From Cheiracanthium punctorium (taxonomy: Eukaryota > Arthropoda > Arachnida > Araneae > Cheiracanthiidae), in contig JAWZYV010006105.1 of the NCBI GenBank assembly GCA_038373885.1, positions 1 through 64,000 on the forward strand: a stretch of DNA of 64,000 nucleotides. Reading direction: 5' to 3'. The position numbers and the translations under genes are program-made. Under the pieces are notes generated by a model. It searched no databases. It was not told the DNA's origin and saw only the letters and a list, made by a program, of their open reading frames with translations. Positions within the stretch are counted from its first letter, which is position 1, and each line of letters starts with the position of its first letter. Of this stretch, positions 30,677 to 43,134 are shown piece by piece.

Positions 30677-33516
30677 TAGGGATGGACGCGAGAAATCTCA
30701 CATTGTCTCGCGTTCTCGTCTCGCAGCAAGACGGGCAATTTTTTGCAAAACGAGAAAGGAAATATTTTGAGAGACGAGACAGAGTCTTGTCTTGCATAAA
30801 TTTACGATACGAATTACTTTTCAATCAGAATTGCAGTGCTGTATTTGAGGAGGTATACCATTCTGAGAAAGGAGGTATACTCTGCCTGAAGCCTCTACCG
30901 TTTCCAGTGGCGGCTCGTGGGATACAGCAAGTACAGCCGGGCTGCACTTGAAATTATCAGCATATACTTTAAAATAATTTATTCTACTAACTTTCTTAAA
31001 TTCAGATTAGAATTATGGAATTCCTATTGTAAATTTAAAAAAAAATCTCAAAAAAAAACCTATTGTAGTAACGGCCGGATCTCTCATTCAGAAAAAACCC
31101 CTTTAATCTTCCCGCAATTCAACTGCGAAAGTCGCTGGTACAGCCGAGGCCTCCGAGAGAGGAGAAAGATTCTTTCTCCTCTCTCCGAGGCCTCGGTACA
31201 GCTCTCCGCGCTGATTAAGGAATTGGCAGCACCGTTGCCATGGTAACGAGTACGTAAGCAGTTTCTCCGGCTTAGGATAGCATAGGGTGTTTTAGCTGAG
31301 ACACAGCCGAAGAAAAAGTTTCTGTCTTTTGCAGCACTCGTGAATTCGACGAACTGATTGGCTCGGACGATCAGTGAGGGAGAGAATAAAGGCACAGAAT
31401 ATATGTTCTAGCCCAGCGTTTCTCAACCTGAGGGGGGCGCGCCCCCCGCAGAACTTTTGCAGGGGGGGAGGGACGAGAAAAACTATAGAGTAATAGGGCA
31501 AACTATAGAGCAGGATGCATTTTTTTAAAAAATCATCTTATTTATTCGCATTTTTACTCAAAGAATATCCATTTTCGCTTAAAATGTTCATTATTAAAGA
31601 TTAAAAATCTCAATGTATGCTGAAAAGTGTGAGGGGGGGAGCGCCACTGTAAGTTAGCCTTTGTTGGAGGGGGGGGGGCACGAAGTTAAAAGGTTGAGAA
31701 CCGCTGTTCTAGACCATTCTAACGGAAACAATAGTTGTTTTTTGTTGTCTGGGAAGGTTGAAAGTTTTTACTCTTATTTGTTACTGTGTCCATGTGTTAT
31801 TGGAATCTATGATTCAACCGTTTTGAAACAAGGAGCCCCGTTATTATCCAGTTTGCGTCTTGCTTGAAACTCCGTTTAACACATGGAAAGAAGATAATAA
31901 ACGACAACGAATAAAAGAAAATAGACCGACACCAAAATTGTCCATTCATAAGAAAAAAGCAGGTTCGTCTCAGCATGGTCGTAGCTTCCATTTCTCCTGA
32001 TATGCACTATTCTCGTGGCTATGGGGCAGTTTTTATTTACAAAAAAAATGTTTTGTTGGCCGTGTTTAATCGTTGAGATAAAAAAGACCGTTTGGAATGG
32101 TACTGGATAGGATGGATTAACCACTATCACACGAGCACGTAAAACACATGAAAGCTCAATCGAGCATTTAAAAAATTCTTTAAAATTTAAGGTGTTGATA
32201 AGAAGTGGGAGCTAAATTGCTGACGCATTAAAGGAAAACTCTCGACTTTATATTGCTGAATTTATCAAGAAGGTAAGCCTGAATAGACGCTTCATGCAAT
32301 TATTGTATTGTTGCAAGCAGTATTGTTTTTAAGTAAGCAAGAACTGGCATTAAGGGACATGGCGAGCGAGAAAATTCTTTAAACATGGGGGATTTTAAAG
32401 AGCTTTTAAAATTAATGATATCTGAATTAAAACAACGCCCTTTTATGAGGACATCACTGACTGATTCGCAAGTTTAAAAGAAAAGAGGATTGATTTGACT
32501 TATAAAAAATAAGTAAGTTTTCTTTTCTTTTTTTTTTTTCTTCTTTCTTTTCAAGTTATCATTACAAAAGAAAATTCTCAGGAAACTTCGAATCAGACAC
32601 GGATTAATGCAATTTGGAGGATAGGAGCGGTTGGTTGAAATTTATGTCCATTTTATAGAAGTAAAATAGGATCTCTTACATTTTTTATGTAATTTCTTTT
32701 TTTTTTTTCCTGGATGAGAGCTTAATCACTCCAAAGCCTGACCATATTTAGATGGGGCCCAGGGCACTAACTTTGGGACCCCTTTTACTATCACAAGCAT
32801 TTTAACCCATTTCTGACCGCTGTTGAGTTTCGCAATACAAAACTTTTCTTAAGATTTCCTAAATTGAATTTTAAAAGTACTTACATATATTTGAGCAAGT
32901 TACATTTAAAAATGATTTTTGTTTTAATATTTGTATCATGAGTTCATATAGATGACAAAGTCAGGAATGACAATTATATGACACTCCTGCTCGTACTTCG
33001 GAAATTTCCTTTTAAAAAACGATACAGCTATAATATAATACTTCAATTATCTCTGTATCTGCAGGCTTCACTGTAATTATCCCGTCCCCAATTGAAACTT
33101 TTATGGATTCACAATTCCGCACATTGGGGCCGCTTAATTAGATTATAATTTTATTTGCTCAATATGTCCTGAGTTCTGCATCATTTCTAACAAAATTCAA
33201 AGCTTTATATAATTTCAAAAGCAATCGAAACTCCCATCAACCATACATTTACGCAGTTCATGAATTAAATAAATAAAAACAATTTTTTTTTCTGTGTCAT
33301 GTCACATTATATATATGGATTAAATCTGAATTTTTATCACTGTAAATGCATATATGAGTTAATATGGTAACTTATATGGTAATATGTAACTAATTGTTAT
33401 TATTAATATAAATTTTCAATAAAATAGTATTGTAAAAATATGGTAACAAAATCGCAGTCCTTAATTCTGCGAGATGAGACGAAACAGCTCTGTTTCTTGT
33501 CTCGCGTGCATCCCTA
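30677..33516. mobile_element. hAT element with TAGGGATG ends, TSD AAAAATTC
   Basis: The left end is TAGGGATGGACGCGAGA and the inverted right end TAGGGATGCACGCGAGA, flanked by the exact 8-bp duplication AAAAATTC (30669-30676, 33517-33524). Subterminal GAGACGAGAC/GTCTCGCG words are repeated at both ends. No transposase was recognised in 2.84 kb, and a second hAT is nested inside, so it is non-autonomous or dead. CAGTGGCGGCTCGTGG at about 30907 is another transposon-like end without a found partner. Confidence 0.85.
31414..31706. mobile_element. hAT element with CAGCGTTTCTCAACC ends, nested
   Basis: The ends CAGCGTTTCTCAACCT and, inverted, CAGCGGTTCTCAACCTTTT belong to the widespread Charlie-like hAT type. 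Flanks TTCTAGCC (31406-31413) and TTCTAGAC (31707-31714) match at 7 of 8 bases. The interior has G-runs and GCGCCCC words and no frame. It inserted into the TAGGGATG-ended element and is therefore younger. Confidence 0.85.
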
Positions 33517-33877
33517 AAAAATTCGCTGAGAAAAAAAAATCAGTTATAAGATCTTATTTTTTTTCTGACATAACTTTAAGTTAGGATGTGTGTTTGTACC
33601 CACATTTTTAGAATCACCCTATTGTTATTGCACTAATGTTTACATCTAGCTGTTGCCGTTCGCAGCGTGGAAATATCGTCGATTTCGGTAACGCATACGT
33701 TAGCATATTATATAAGTAGATCATTTTTTATCATGCAGTTTCCAAATTTATCCTTCCCCTCACTGTAAATTATCTGGATTCGTTATTGCTCTAAATGCTA
33801 AAGATTCCTAGAAAAAAAAATTATGATAAATTTTAATAGACTTTGCGGGAAAGTTTTCGCTACCATATACTCAGTAA

Positions 33878-34055
33878 CAGAGGCGCAGACAAAGGAGGGG
33901 GGATAGGGGCGTCACCCCCCCCCCCCCCAATTAGGAATTTTTTGCAACACAAAATGTGTATTCTTCACTCCCTTATCACACACACGTATACATATATGTG
34001 AGTTGCAGTAGTCGTAATCCCCCCCCCCAATGAAAAATTTCTGGCTACGCCACTG
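33878..34055. mobile_element. Decayed MITE of the CGTAGCCAG family
   Basis: Left end CAGAGGCGCAGACAAAGG; inverted right end CAGTGGCGTAGCCAGAAA; flanks CTCAGTAA and CTCAATAT show only partial agreement. The C-run and G-run pattern and CACACACGTATACATATATG match relatives at 35710 and 57464. Confidence 0.65.
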
Positions 34056-34253
34056 CTCAATATACATATTAAACGAGACTTGACTTCTTTTCATAATGTT
34101 GTTCATTTCTTTGAAACAGGGGAAGAATTCAAAAGCAAATCAAGGAAAATTTATGTTGAAAAACTTTGCTAAGTTCATTTAGCCCAAACCCTGTCTTAAC
34201 ACGTCACGCAATTACAGCAACTTGTCAATTATGTGCTCTAGTTTTAAGTTAAG

Positions 34254-34284
<31 letters not shown>

Positions 34285-35670
34285 CATTTGAGCGTTTAGG
34301 GAGCGAGTTCTGTATTAAACTTAGACATAAATAATATGCAGTTTGATTATTCAAGTAATAAAAAATACAATTGATGTGGTAAAGAATTATAAATTATTTA
34401 TGGAATTTTAAAAATAATAATTATTATTATTCAGTTAAAGGGTGAAGGAAATAGTCAACAAAAGATATTGCTTAAAATGGAAAGGGCTTCAAAAACTCTT
34501 GTATTATCTTAATGTGCTAATTACTCTATCTCTAGCCAAAACCTTGTTTAAAATTTAAGCCAGCACCAGACACATTCCATGAAATTCCGCGTACATCTTT
34601 GTGAACTTGTATCTAAAAACTTTGAGGGTAGTATACATCCAAATAATTTTCTGGCACTGGTACTGTTTAGTATTGAATACAGTTTATTAGTCTGTCTCAA
34701 GGACAGCCTTTTCGAATAATGCTCCAAGGCGATTTCTGTTGCTTTTCCAGTTGGCTTATTTTCAAAAGCTTTACAAAATTATTTACTGCCGCATTCACTA
34801 TATATTTGTTGATATTTATTCATGAAATGGACGGTGTCATGATTTTTGTCGAAATGGGCAGGGACTCTTGAGTATAAAACCTTTCCGAGAAAGTAGTTAT
34901 TCTATGCTATCACAGGAGTAACGTCGATGGAGGGACGCAATTTTGTACATTGTCCATAAATGGTAGATTTCATTATTGCAATACATTGAAAATTCTAGAT
35001 AATTTTTCCGGAGTAGAAACAATTATTTTGAAACGTGACATTAATGTCAATCAGTAGATGATACCCTATTCCAACTACCCCCCCCCCTTTTTTTTGGGGG
35101 GGGGGGTGTTCGTTTTTACCATGGTCCTAGATTTACGATCCCCAGGTGAAATAATTTTTTATGCGATCATCTTTCCCTCTTCAATTTAATAAAACTTTAC
35201 GTAACATAGGGAATGTTTTAAAACTGAACTAAGGCACAAAAGCTACTTTATTTATAATTAGTAAAATCTGTTGAAAACACCATTATGTACCTCCTCACAA
35301 AAAATAAATAAATTGTACACCATAAAGATAAATCATGCCAAATGCGTCTATTATAAAACACTTTCCAAGACAAAACTCTTTTTACGCCAAATTTGGTGAC
35401 TTTGGAAATAACCTTTAAAAAATGTGTATCGCAGTTAATGCAATTTTGCTAGACCCTGTAAAAAAATACTTTCAATTTTATTTGCCTTTTTTTTAAACGA
35501 AGAGTAGACTGTGATGCACGCCTATTGTGTTATGCTTGAAATGGATGAATGTCTAAACTGCCATAGGCCGTAATGTATTGCAAGCTTTTAAGTGCTGTTG
35601 TAGAATGTTACAGACATTATTTTCGATGGAGAACATAAATAATGCCCGAATTCCCTGATGGAAATCAGCC
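34056..35670. other. AT-rich DNA, no gene recognised
   Basis: It includes a T-run of about 27 at 34256-34284 and a C-run facing a G-run at 35080-35107. Coding-like frames were not found. Confidence 0.5.
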
Positions 35671-35671
35671 C

Positions 35672-35940
35672 CTAGTTAGAGCACGGAGGACAGATAGATA
35701 AACCGAAATCAGGGGCGTAGCCAGAAATTTTTCATGGGGGGGGGTTACGACTACTGCAACTCACATATATGCATACATGTGCGTGATAAGGGAGTGAAGA
35801 ATATACATTTTGTATAGCAAAAAATTCCTCATGGGGGGTTATGACCCCCTAACCCCCTCCCCTTGGCTACGCCCCTGACCGAAATCATAATCACTTTTCA
35901 ACCTTGTTTGAAAGTGTTAACTGCAAACAAGAAATAATTT
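35672..35940. repeat. Third copy of the 190-bp host TIR, split by a MITE
   Basis: GTTAGAGCACGG, GACAGATAGATAAACCGAAAT and CACTTTTCAACCTTGTTTGA match the terminal repeats at 7503-7693 and 22491-22680. The copy is interrupted by the MITE at 35710-35877. Confidence 0.6.
35710..35877. mobile_element. hAT MITE, CGTAGCCAG family, TSD ACCGAAAT
   Basis: The ends CAGGGGCGTAGCCAGAAA and, inverted, CAGGGGCGTAGCCAAGG are flanked by the exact 8-bp duplication ACCGAAAT (35702-35709, 35878-35885). Confidence 0.9.
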
Positions 35941-36529
35941 TAGTTCTAACTGACGTACAGAACGAATAACGATAAAATCATTTTTTTTTTTGCTTTTAAT
36001 TGATGCACAAAACGAATAAGAAAAATAAAACGATGTTTTAAATGTTATATTTTATAGGTAAGTAAAGTCGCAGCGAAAACCCCCACAAATTCATACTTTG
36101 ATATGAGTTAAAAAATTACCGTGTCCGTTTGAAAGAAAATAATAATAATAATTACAACCCTTTTCCTTAAATTTTTGTCAACCTGCGGTAATGATCGTGA
36201 GAGGATATGTGTTTTAATTGAAAATGAACAAAAGGATTTAATGTACGTCCTAAGTCGTCGTGTTTAGAAAATCAAATGTGAATGAAGCACAAGGTAAAAC
36301 TTATCCACGCTATGATTTATGATTTTACTGGGGGGGGGGGGGGAAGATATATTAATCATGACGAAAGCATCAATTTTAAAACACGTATCAGCACAATCGT
36401 AATATGTGCATAACATTACTATACTGCGGTATGAATAACCTGTTCTCTCTTGTCATAGAAACGACGATTGCAGAAATTCCTTTTATCTTCCGACTCGATA
36501 GTTGCTTTTTCGGCAAGAATTTTTCAGTA

Positions 36530-38000
36530 CAGTAATACCGTGACTTACGCGAATCCGGAGTTACGCGATTTGCAAATTTTGTCGATTCGTCTTTTGTTTA
36601 CTTCCAAATTAACGTCAGTTCACGATTTTAATCGTATAACCATGGGAGCCCATAAGGGGGGGGCAAGGTAGGGCACTTCCCCCCCCCCCTAGAGTTTTAG
36701 ATTAATGTCTCATGATGTATACAAATGGCAAAACCAGAACCACATTTCTTACAAGTTTGAAATTTGCCCCCCTCTAGAAAATTTTTTGGAGTTTGCCCCC
36801 CCCCCCTAGAAAAATTCCTATGGGCGCCCATGTGTATAACTTGTTATATACATATATATTAGCTAAGATTTTATTAAACATATTCTTCTAAATTATTGTT
36901 TTTGTTTGAATTTCATGTAAAAAACGCAACTATCTTTTAGCAGAGCTAATATTATCACTATGGTTGTTATTTCACTTTCTTCATTTAATCTTATTGTCTG
37001 CAGTGTGCAATATTTTTATAAGACTTTTGGCGGCATTTTGATTTATAGTCAGATGAAAATTTAGACAGAAAAATATGATTTTGAATGTTTGATAAAATAA
37101 GGGGAAGTCCAAAGACCTGATGCTTCCGACATTAAAAAAGGTTAAATTCATACCTGGAATGTTAAGGATGTTAGTTTTTCAGAAATAGGACGTTGTATTG
37201 AAAGATACATATCTACAGCATCTAATTCTATACATGGAAAACATTTTATTTAGGGGAAATAGTAGCGGACGCAACAATAGACGCATTATAGAATCTTCAT
37301 CAAACTGTACAAACCTCCAATTTATTTGCTTCAAAATTTGCTATTTTTTAATACCGCTAGCTTTTAATGTTTTTGTGCAAAAGAAATCTAGTTTACGTTT
37401 ATTTTACGTAGTTTAAAAAAAAAATTGTCGAAATTTGACTAGGTCGCTATTCATAATTTTTTTAATATTAATTTCATAATTCATATTAATATTTTAATAA
37501 AAGTTATAATAGTAGTACATTATGTTTGGGTCGTTTAGTTTTAATAGTACGAATAAAAATCAGCTTCTTACTATCAATATTATATGAGATATGAATTAAA
37601 ATATGAAAAAAATATTTTAACAAAGGGGGAGAGGGATTTTGGAAGCTCATAACTCACTCATCTTCAGTTCAAATTTATTGAAAATCGGTATCCGGGATTA
37701 AAATAAGCTAAATTTGTGAAATATGAAGTGAAATCTAGGGGTTGCTATTGGAGGGAAAAAAAGGTTGGTGCAAATTTTAATATGGAGCTGGCCCCTTATG
37801 CAATTTTTATGTATAGTAAATTAAAGCGTAGTAAATGATTGTATATGTAACTTTGCTGTACTACGAACGACGACCGAATAAAGTGGGCGGTTTTTTTCCG
37901 CAGCTGTACATAGTTATATGGGAAATTATAGCCCGACTTGCATGAATTCGACTTACGCGGTTATCGCTCCGTCCCACCTATCGCGTTCGAGGTATTACTG
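36530..38000. mobile_element. Tigger/pogo-like element (degenerate)
   Basis: The left end CAGTAATACCGTGACTTACG and inverted right end CAGTAATACCTCGAACGCG share the first ten bases and the nearby CTTACGCG/CGCGTAAGTCG words, like Tigger/pogo termini. The left flank is TA. The interior is decayed, with no recognised transposase domain, and contains a hAT MITE. Confidence 0.5.
36641..36832. mobile_element. hAT-type MITE with CATGGG ends, nested
   Basis: The ends CATGGGAGCCCATA and, inverted, CATGGGCGCCCATA are flanked by CGTATAAC and TGTATAAC (7 of 8 bases). The interior alternates G- and C-runs with TTTGCCCCCC words. It lies inside the Tigger-like element. Confidence 0.8.
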
Positions 38001-41000
38001 CATTTCATTCAGGCTCAATTTTGCATTCATTAGGGAACGTACATGTTATAATCAAACACTAAAGTACTTATTTTATTCACGCTCTTACAGTTATTTTGTT
38101 AAGAACTTATAATGAGCTTTCTTTAAGAGATAGTAAAATAGATATAAAAGTTATGAACACTATTTTTGGTGTAGTGCATTCTTTTCATGAACGTCAGTAG
38201 TTTTTATTAATTTGGTTTTGTTGCAATCAGATGAGTCTCTAAAACCGACTTTGAAGAATGTCCATCAATTCAGAATTATTAATGACGTGTACATCATTTT
38301 CAATTGGGTACATGAAGTAGTACATAGCAATAATAAGTCCGTTTCGAAAAATGATGAAATTTTGTGGCAATTAGGACACCTACGGGAAAACACGAGTCAT
38401 AAGTACTTTTTAAGATTGTTGGAAAATGTTAAAAAGTTAATTGCTAATGATACCTAGTGGAAATTGGAGCTAGTGGAAAGTCTGTTTCTTAACATCTACA
38501 GTAATGAAAACAATAAAGAACTTTGTAAATAAAGTTTAATATACTATAAAAATTGTACAGTACGAAAGTTTTTGGTGGTACGAAAGTCCAACTATTCTTA
38601 AACTGTAAAAAGTTCATATTTCCCCATAGGTGGAAAGTGGAAGAACGGAAAAACACATTAAATACGAAGGAAAAGACTTCGCCATTCGCAAGAAAAAAGC
38701 AGGGTGATTGGACACCCGAAACGTTCGTATTGTAAAATTTTATGTATGTGTGGTATTTACAGTGTTCTTATTAATTTAAACCTTTAAATACCCGATTTTT
38801 GAGTGTAAAAAGAATATGAATCATTGTGAAAGTACCATTTTACCAAGAATTGCCAATTTGAACCACAGAAGAACCTAGAACATTAGCAAATAACAAAAAT
38901 CAATAAAGCATTGAGCAAAAAAGCCCAGTGATTTCGAAAGCGAGAATCCTAAGCATAGATAATTGTCGGGAAATCGGAGACTATCTAAACCCAAATTTGC
39001 TCCATTTGTTTCCAAACGTTTTATACTCTTTTTTCCTGGGGGTTTATTTTCCGTAAATTTTGCAACAAACAGTGCAATGCCACGTACAATGTAAATTGTG
39101 CAACACCGAGATACTCAATTTGCTGATGTAACTCTGAAAGCTTTTGGGAGACGAGTGGAGGAAAGATATTCACCGAGTAACTTACGGTATCTTTGAGGAG
39201 ATAGCTGAAGAATGGCTTTTTAACCCTCTGAGCGGCTGAGATGTAAAGTTCCGTGCATTTGAGCACGGTTTTCACTGCAAATACAAAACAGTTTCATTTT
39301 CTGCTAAGACACACGTTACATAGTTTCCTACTTTAAACAGTTGTCAACTGTGCAGGAGGAAAAGTGGTCTGAAATGGCTAAAAATGTTTTAAGATGAGAG
39401 AAAAATAAATTAATCATTGTGACATTTATAGCTAAACGGCATTCTGCCGAAAAATGTTTATTTTTTGTACAATTGTTTTTTAAATTAAGCTTTTAGCTCT
39501 CATTTTCGAATTACAAGTACTTTCGTACTGCCAGTTGAAACTGGTTAAATCAAATCTTTGAAGTCTGCTATATTTTCTCATTCTGTTTTATAACACGGTG
39601 TACTGAGAACATAAAACATTCAAAAAGAAACTGGTTATTAAAGATGAAATAAATAAATCTGTATAATAACACACATAGGTACTTATCGCACTGTACCTTT
39701 TTATGTGTGTTATTATACAACCTTTTATTTATTTCAAGGTGTACTGAGGTAATGAGCACAAACTGAATATTGTCCTTAAGCGCACGTGTTATTTGCTGTT
39801 GCAGCATTTATAGTGGTTTTTTTTTTTTTTTTTTTTTTTTTTCGTAGGTCAACCTTACAAGAATGCTAACGATTTTTTAAAAAGTTCTCAGCTTAAACTT
39901 TCACACCACAACTTTCTGTCCACAAACTCTTCAGTAACACTTTAGTACACTACAGATATATTTAAGATACAAAAATAAAAATAACCGTTTTATTGAACTC
40001 TACAACAAACACATTTTGGTCAATAAATTTAACATGAATTACAAAACTGGAAAATTTCACTATATTTATAATCTGGTTCTGCACATTTCAGTTTAAAAAA
40101 ATTTAAATCTGAGTTGCTGAAATATAAAGGATTAAGGTTATAGCGAGTCTCTTTATTCCCGTTTATGATTTTACGTATTAACTAAATTAATTTTTATGGA
40201 AAAGTTTTCCTACGGTTCAGTTTTAACTTAATTCAAAAGCCCCCAGCCTAGTAGTTAATCAATTAATTAATTTGTTCGTTTATTTTTGTCAACTGAATCA
40301 CACAAAAAACTTCTTTTCAACTTCAAAGCTTGAAAGTACTTTTTGAGGCGATTATTCAAATTTGTTCTTCATGTCTCTAAAATTGGCTAAATTCGGTAGC
40401 GCACGCAAAATAGGCATATAAAGTTCAGTGCCATATTACCGGAAGGGCAAACGGGGCAACTGTCTAGGGCCCACAGAATATAGGGGCCCAAAACTTTTAC
40501 ATTTTATAATTTTACAATAAAATTACAAAGGAGAAAGATATTTCAAAAGATTTTTTAATTATAAATCCTGAAAAATGAAAATGATTCAAATTTATATTTC
40601 TATAAAATAATTTTTTTCTTTTCAATTATTCGAAATGCTATATAGTCGATATAGCATACCGGCGTGTAAGAAAATTACTTACATTTTGTAAACAGTATTT
40701 TTAATGTTGAAAAAATTGCAAAATTTTGAATTATCTGTGTGATTTAGTTATTAAAAAAAAATTTACTGTTTACAAAAAGTGGTTGTATTCCGTTCATGTT
40801 GGTAGCTGTGATAATAGTATTTCGATGTAACGTTTCACTATCTGATTTATTGACATCACGTATTTCAGATTAAACAAAATTTGTGTTTGGAAGAGGGAAG
40901 ATATTTAAAACTTTTCAGAATAAACCAATCATAATCTTTTTTTCCCTTCTTTTTTTGGAAGGGAGGGGTTATTGCGCGGGGACCAATTTTTTTCTTCTGC

Positions 41001-41640
41001 CCAGGGCCCACAGTTGTCTTGATTGGACTCTGATTAAGTTACGTAAGAAGCTCTTATCTGGGCATTCTAAGACCTATTCTGGGAAGCAACAATGGGTAAA
41101 TTGCTACCGTCACGTCATTGCGACGATAAAAGCAAATAAGTTAACTATTCGTTACGCAGGTATGCGTGCACTGTGAAGAGTATTAAAAAAAAAGTAATTT
41201 AGAATCGATCCATTGTGTACATTTTTTCTTTCCCTTCATCCATTGCCATTTATGCATTTCTACACAAACCTCTCAGACTTGATTAAACAATTTTTCTCGT
41301 GTAATGGATGGAAATCATAACATAGAATAAGATGGAAATCATAAAAATTATTGTGATTTATAAAAATCATGTGAATTATAAAAATTATGTATATATTTTT
41401 ATAATAATAGAGGTTAAATTTATAATAAAATATACTAAAATATCCTGATTGTTAAAATTTTGTAAAATGTACACAACCGTTTCAAACTTTAAATTATTAC
41501 TATTTATTTCGTAATATTTTGTAAATAACTGAAATATAGCGGAAATAACCTTAATGGTTATTTCTCTTAAATTAAGTCTTGAGTTACCGAAAACACTCAA
41601 CAGAAATCTGGTATTAAAAGGCAAAATTAATGAAAAACCG
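38001..41640. other. AT-rich DNA with unplaced repeats, no supported gene
   Basis: 38700-38760 (ACACCCGAAACGTTCGTATTG) resembles Penelope terminal DNA. 39660-39720 is a hairpin (GTATAATAACACACATA facing its complement). Around 40425-41030 GGGGCAACTGTCTAGGGCCC faces GGGCCCACAGTTGTCTTG in inverted orientation, a possible decayed TIR element. Frames at 38212, 39021 and 40883 are not recognised. Confidence 0.4.
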
Positions 41641-41683
41641 TATAAAATAAAACACCTGAAGTAGATACTTATAAATTCTATCG

Positions 41684-41717
41684 TTTCGGGTGATACGAAT
41701 GGTCGACCCTTCTTCAG
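41684..41717 (-). ncRNA. Hammerhead-like ribozyme core (second)
   Basis: On the minus strand CTGAAGA (41717-41711) is followed by a stem II that pairs GGGT with ACCC around a 14-base loop, then GAAA (41687-41684). The surrounding wording (CACCCGAAACGAT, ATAAGTA, then GTGTTT) matches Penelope terminal repeats, and a related inverted partner lacking a good CTGANGA lies at 41755-41825. Stem I and the cleavage site were not resolved. Confidence 0.4.
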
Positions 41718-41829
41718 TTGCTAAAAAGTTCTACCATCCACACAGGCAAGGAGGAAAACTGGAGGACTATTTGCACCACCCGAAACGATCATACTGATAA
41801 GTACCTTTTCACGTGTGTTTCTTTACATT

Positions 41830-42002
41830 AATAAATGTTCTGTCTTGAGTTGTTATCGTTGCTGGTGGGGGCCTAGATGGCTGGTCTGGTAACCAGTTCT
41901 TGCCTTTAACTAATATATACCAGCAGTGATTAGCATGGTGGTGTCTGCAGTGGCGTAGCACTTAGGCAAAAAGTGGGAGGACGCTCGTTTTTTAGAATTG
42001 AA

Positions 42003-42039
<37 letters not shown>

Positions 42040-43089
42040 CAAGTAAAACACAAAACATACTACAAATAAGACATATCTCGCATAAAAATATAACAGCTAT
42101 TAGCAAGAATTAGAAACCAGATTTTGAAGCCAAATAAAGTGCAAGAATTATTGTGATAATATAATGGAACGGAAATTATAACCACTGTCACCGTCGTCAG
42201 GGGCCACAAACAGTGGATTATAATTTACAGCAAACCAAATAGTAGGGTTTCAGTTGTGTGGCATATCAGAAGAGATATTAACTCACACATCTGGGCCCTA
42301 CCCTACTATATAAAGGAAAGAAGAAATAAAAAAGATAACAAAAATTAGAAATAGGAATTATAATTTTACATACCAGACCTTGAGCATATGGAAATTTCAT
42401 TTGAACAATTGATATGTGTTGCCAATGCTAAGAATTGTAAAAAGTGAAAGATGGTGTTGCCACTAAATAAAAGTGTAAAAGTCGAAAGAAGAAAGTATAG
42501 GAGTTGCCAAATACTAAAAGGTAATATTATTAAATTTTAAGAATATCCAGGTATATTAATATAATAAATATATATTGAATAATAATAAATTAAAATGATT
42601 GAATAAAATAAATAGTATAGCAAAATTAAATATAACATATTGTTTAAAATATATAATGATTATTATTATTGACAAAGTATGTATAATAAGTTATTGTATG
42701 ACAGAAGATTAATCTAGTAAATAAGAAAAAAATAAAAAATAATGTTTAGGACAGAATAATCACAATACAGGAACCCCGTTTTTTTTTTTTAATTCCTCCA
42801 GATATATATATGCATGCATATACATATCCAAATTGTTTTTAAACATATTATTATTATTTTTTTTTAATGAGAAAAACTTCCTCCGCCCGACCCAACCATC
42901 CAATTATATATATATATATATATATATATCCATCACATTGTCTGAATCATTAATTTCAACCATTTATTAATTTATTTTAATTCTTGTGTAATTATGTTTG
43001 TTTTAAAAACAGTGTAATTTTGATCAACAGCGCCTTAAGGAAAATAGATTTTCTAGCACCATCTTCAACAATCCCATTGTCATAAATAG

Positions 43090-43134
<45 letters not shown>

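Noticed and set aside
38212..38457. 81-codon frame as a pogo/Tigger transposase C-terminus
   Set aside because: The likeness is vague, and it lies outside the TIR-defined end at 38000.
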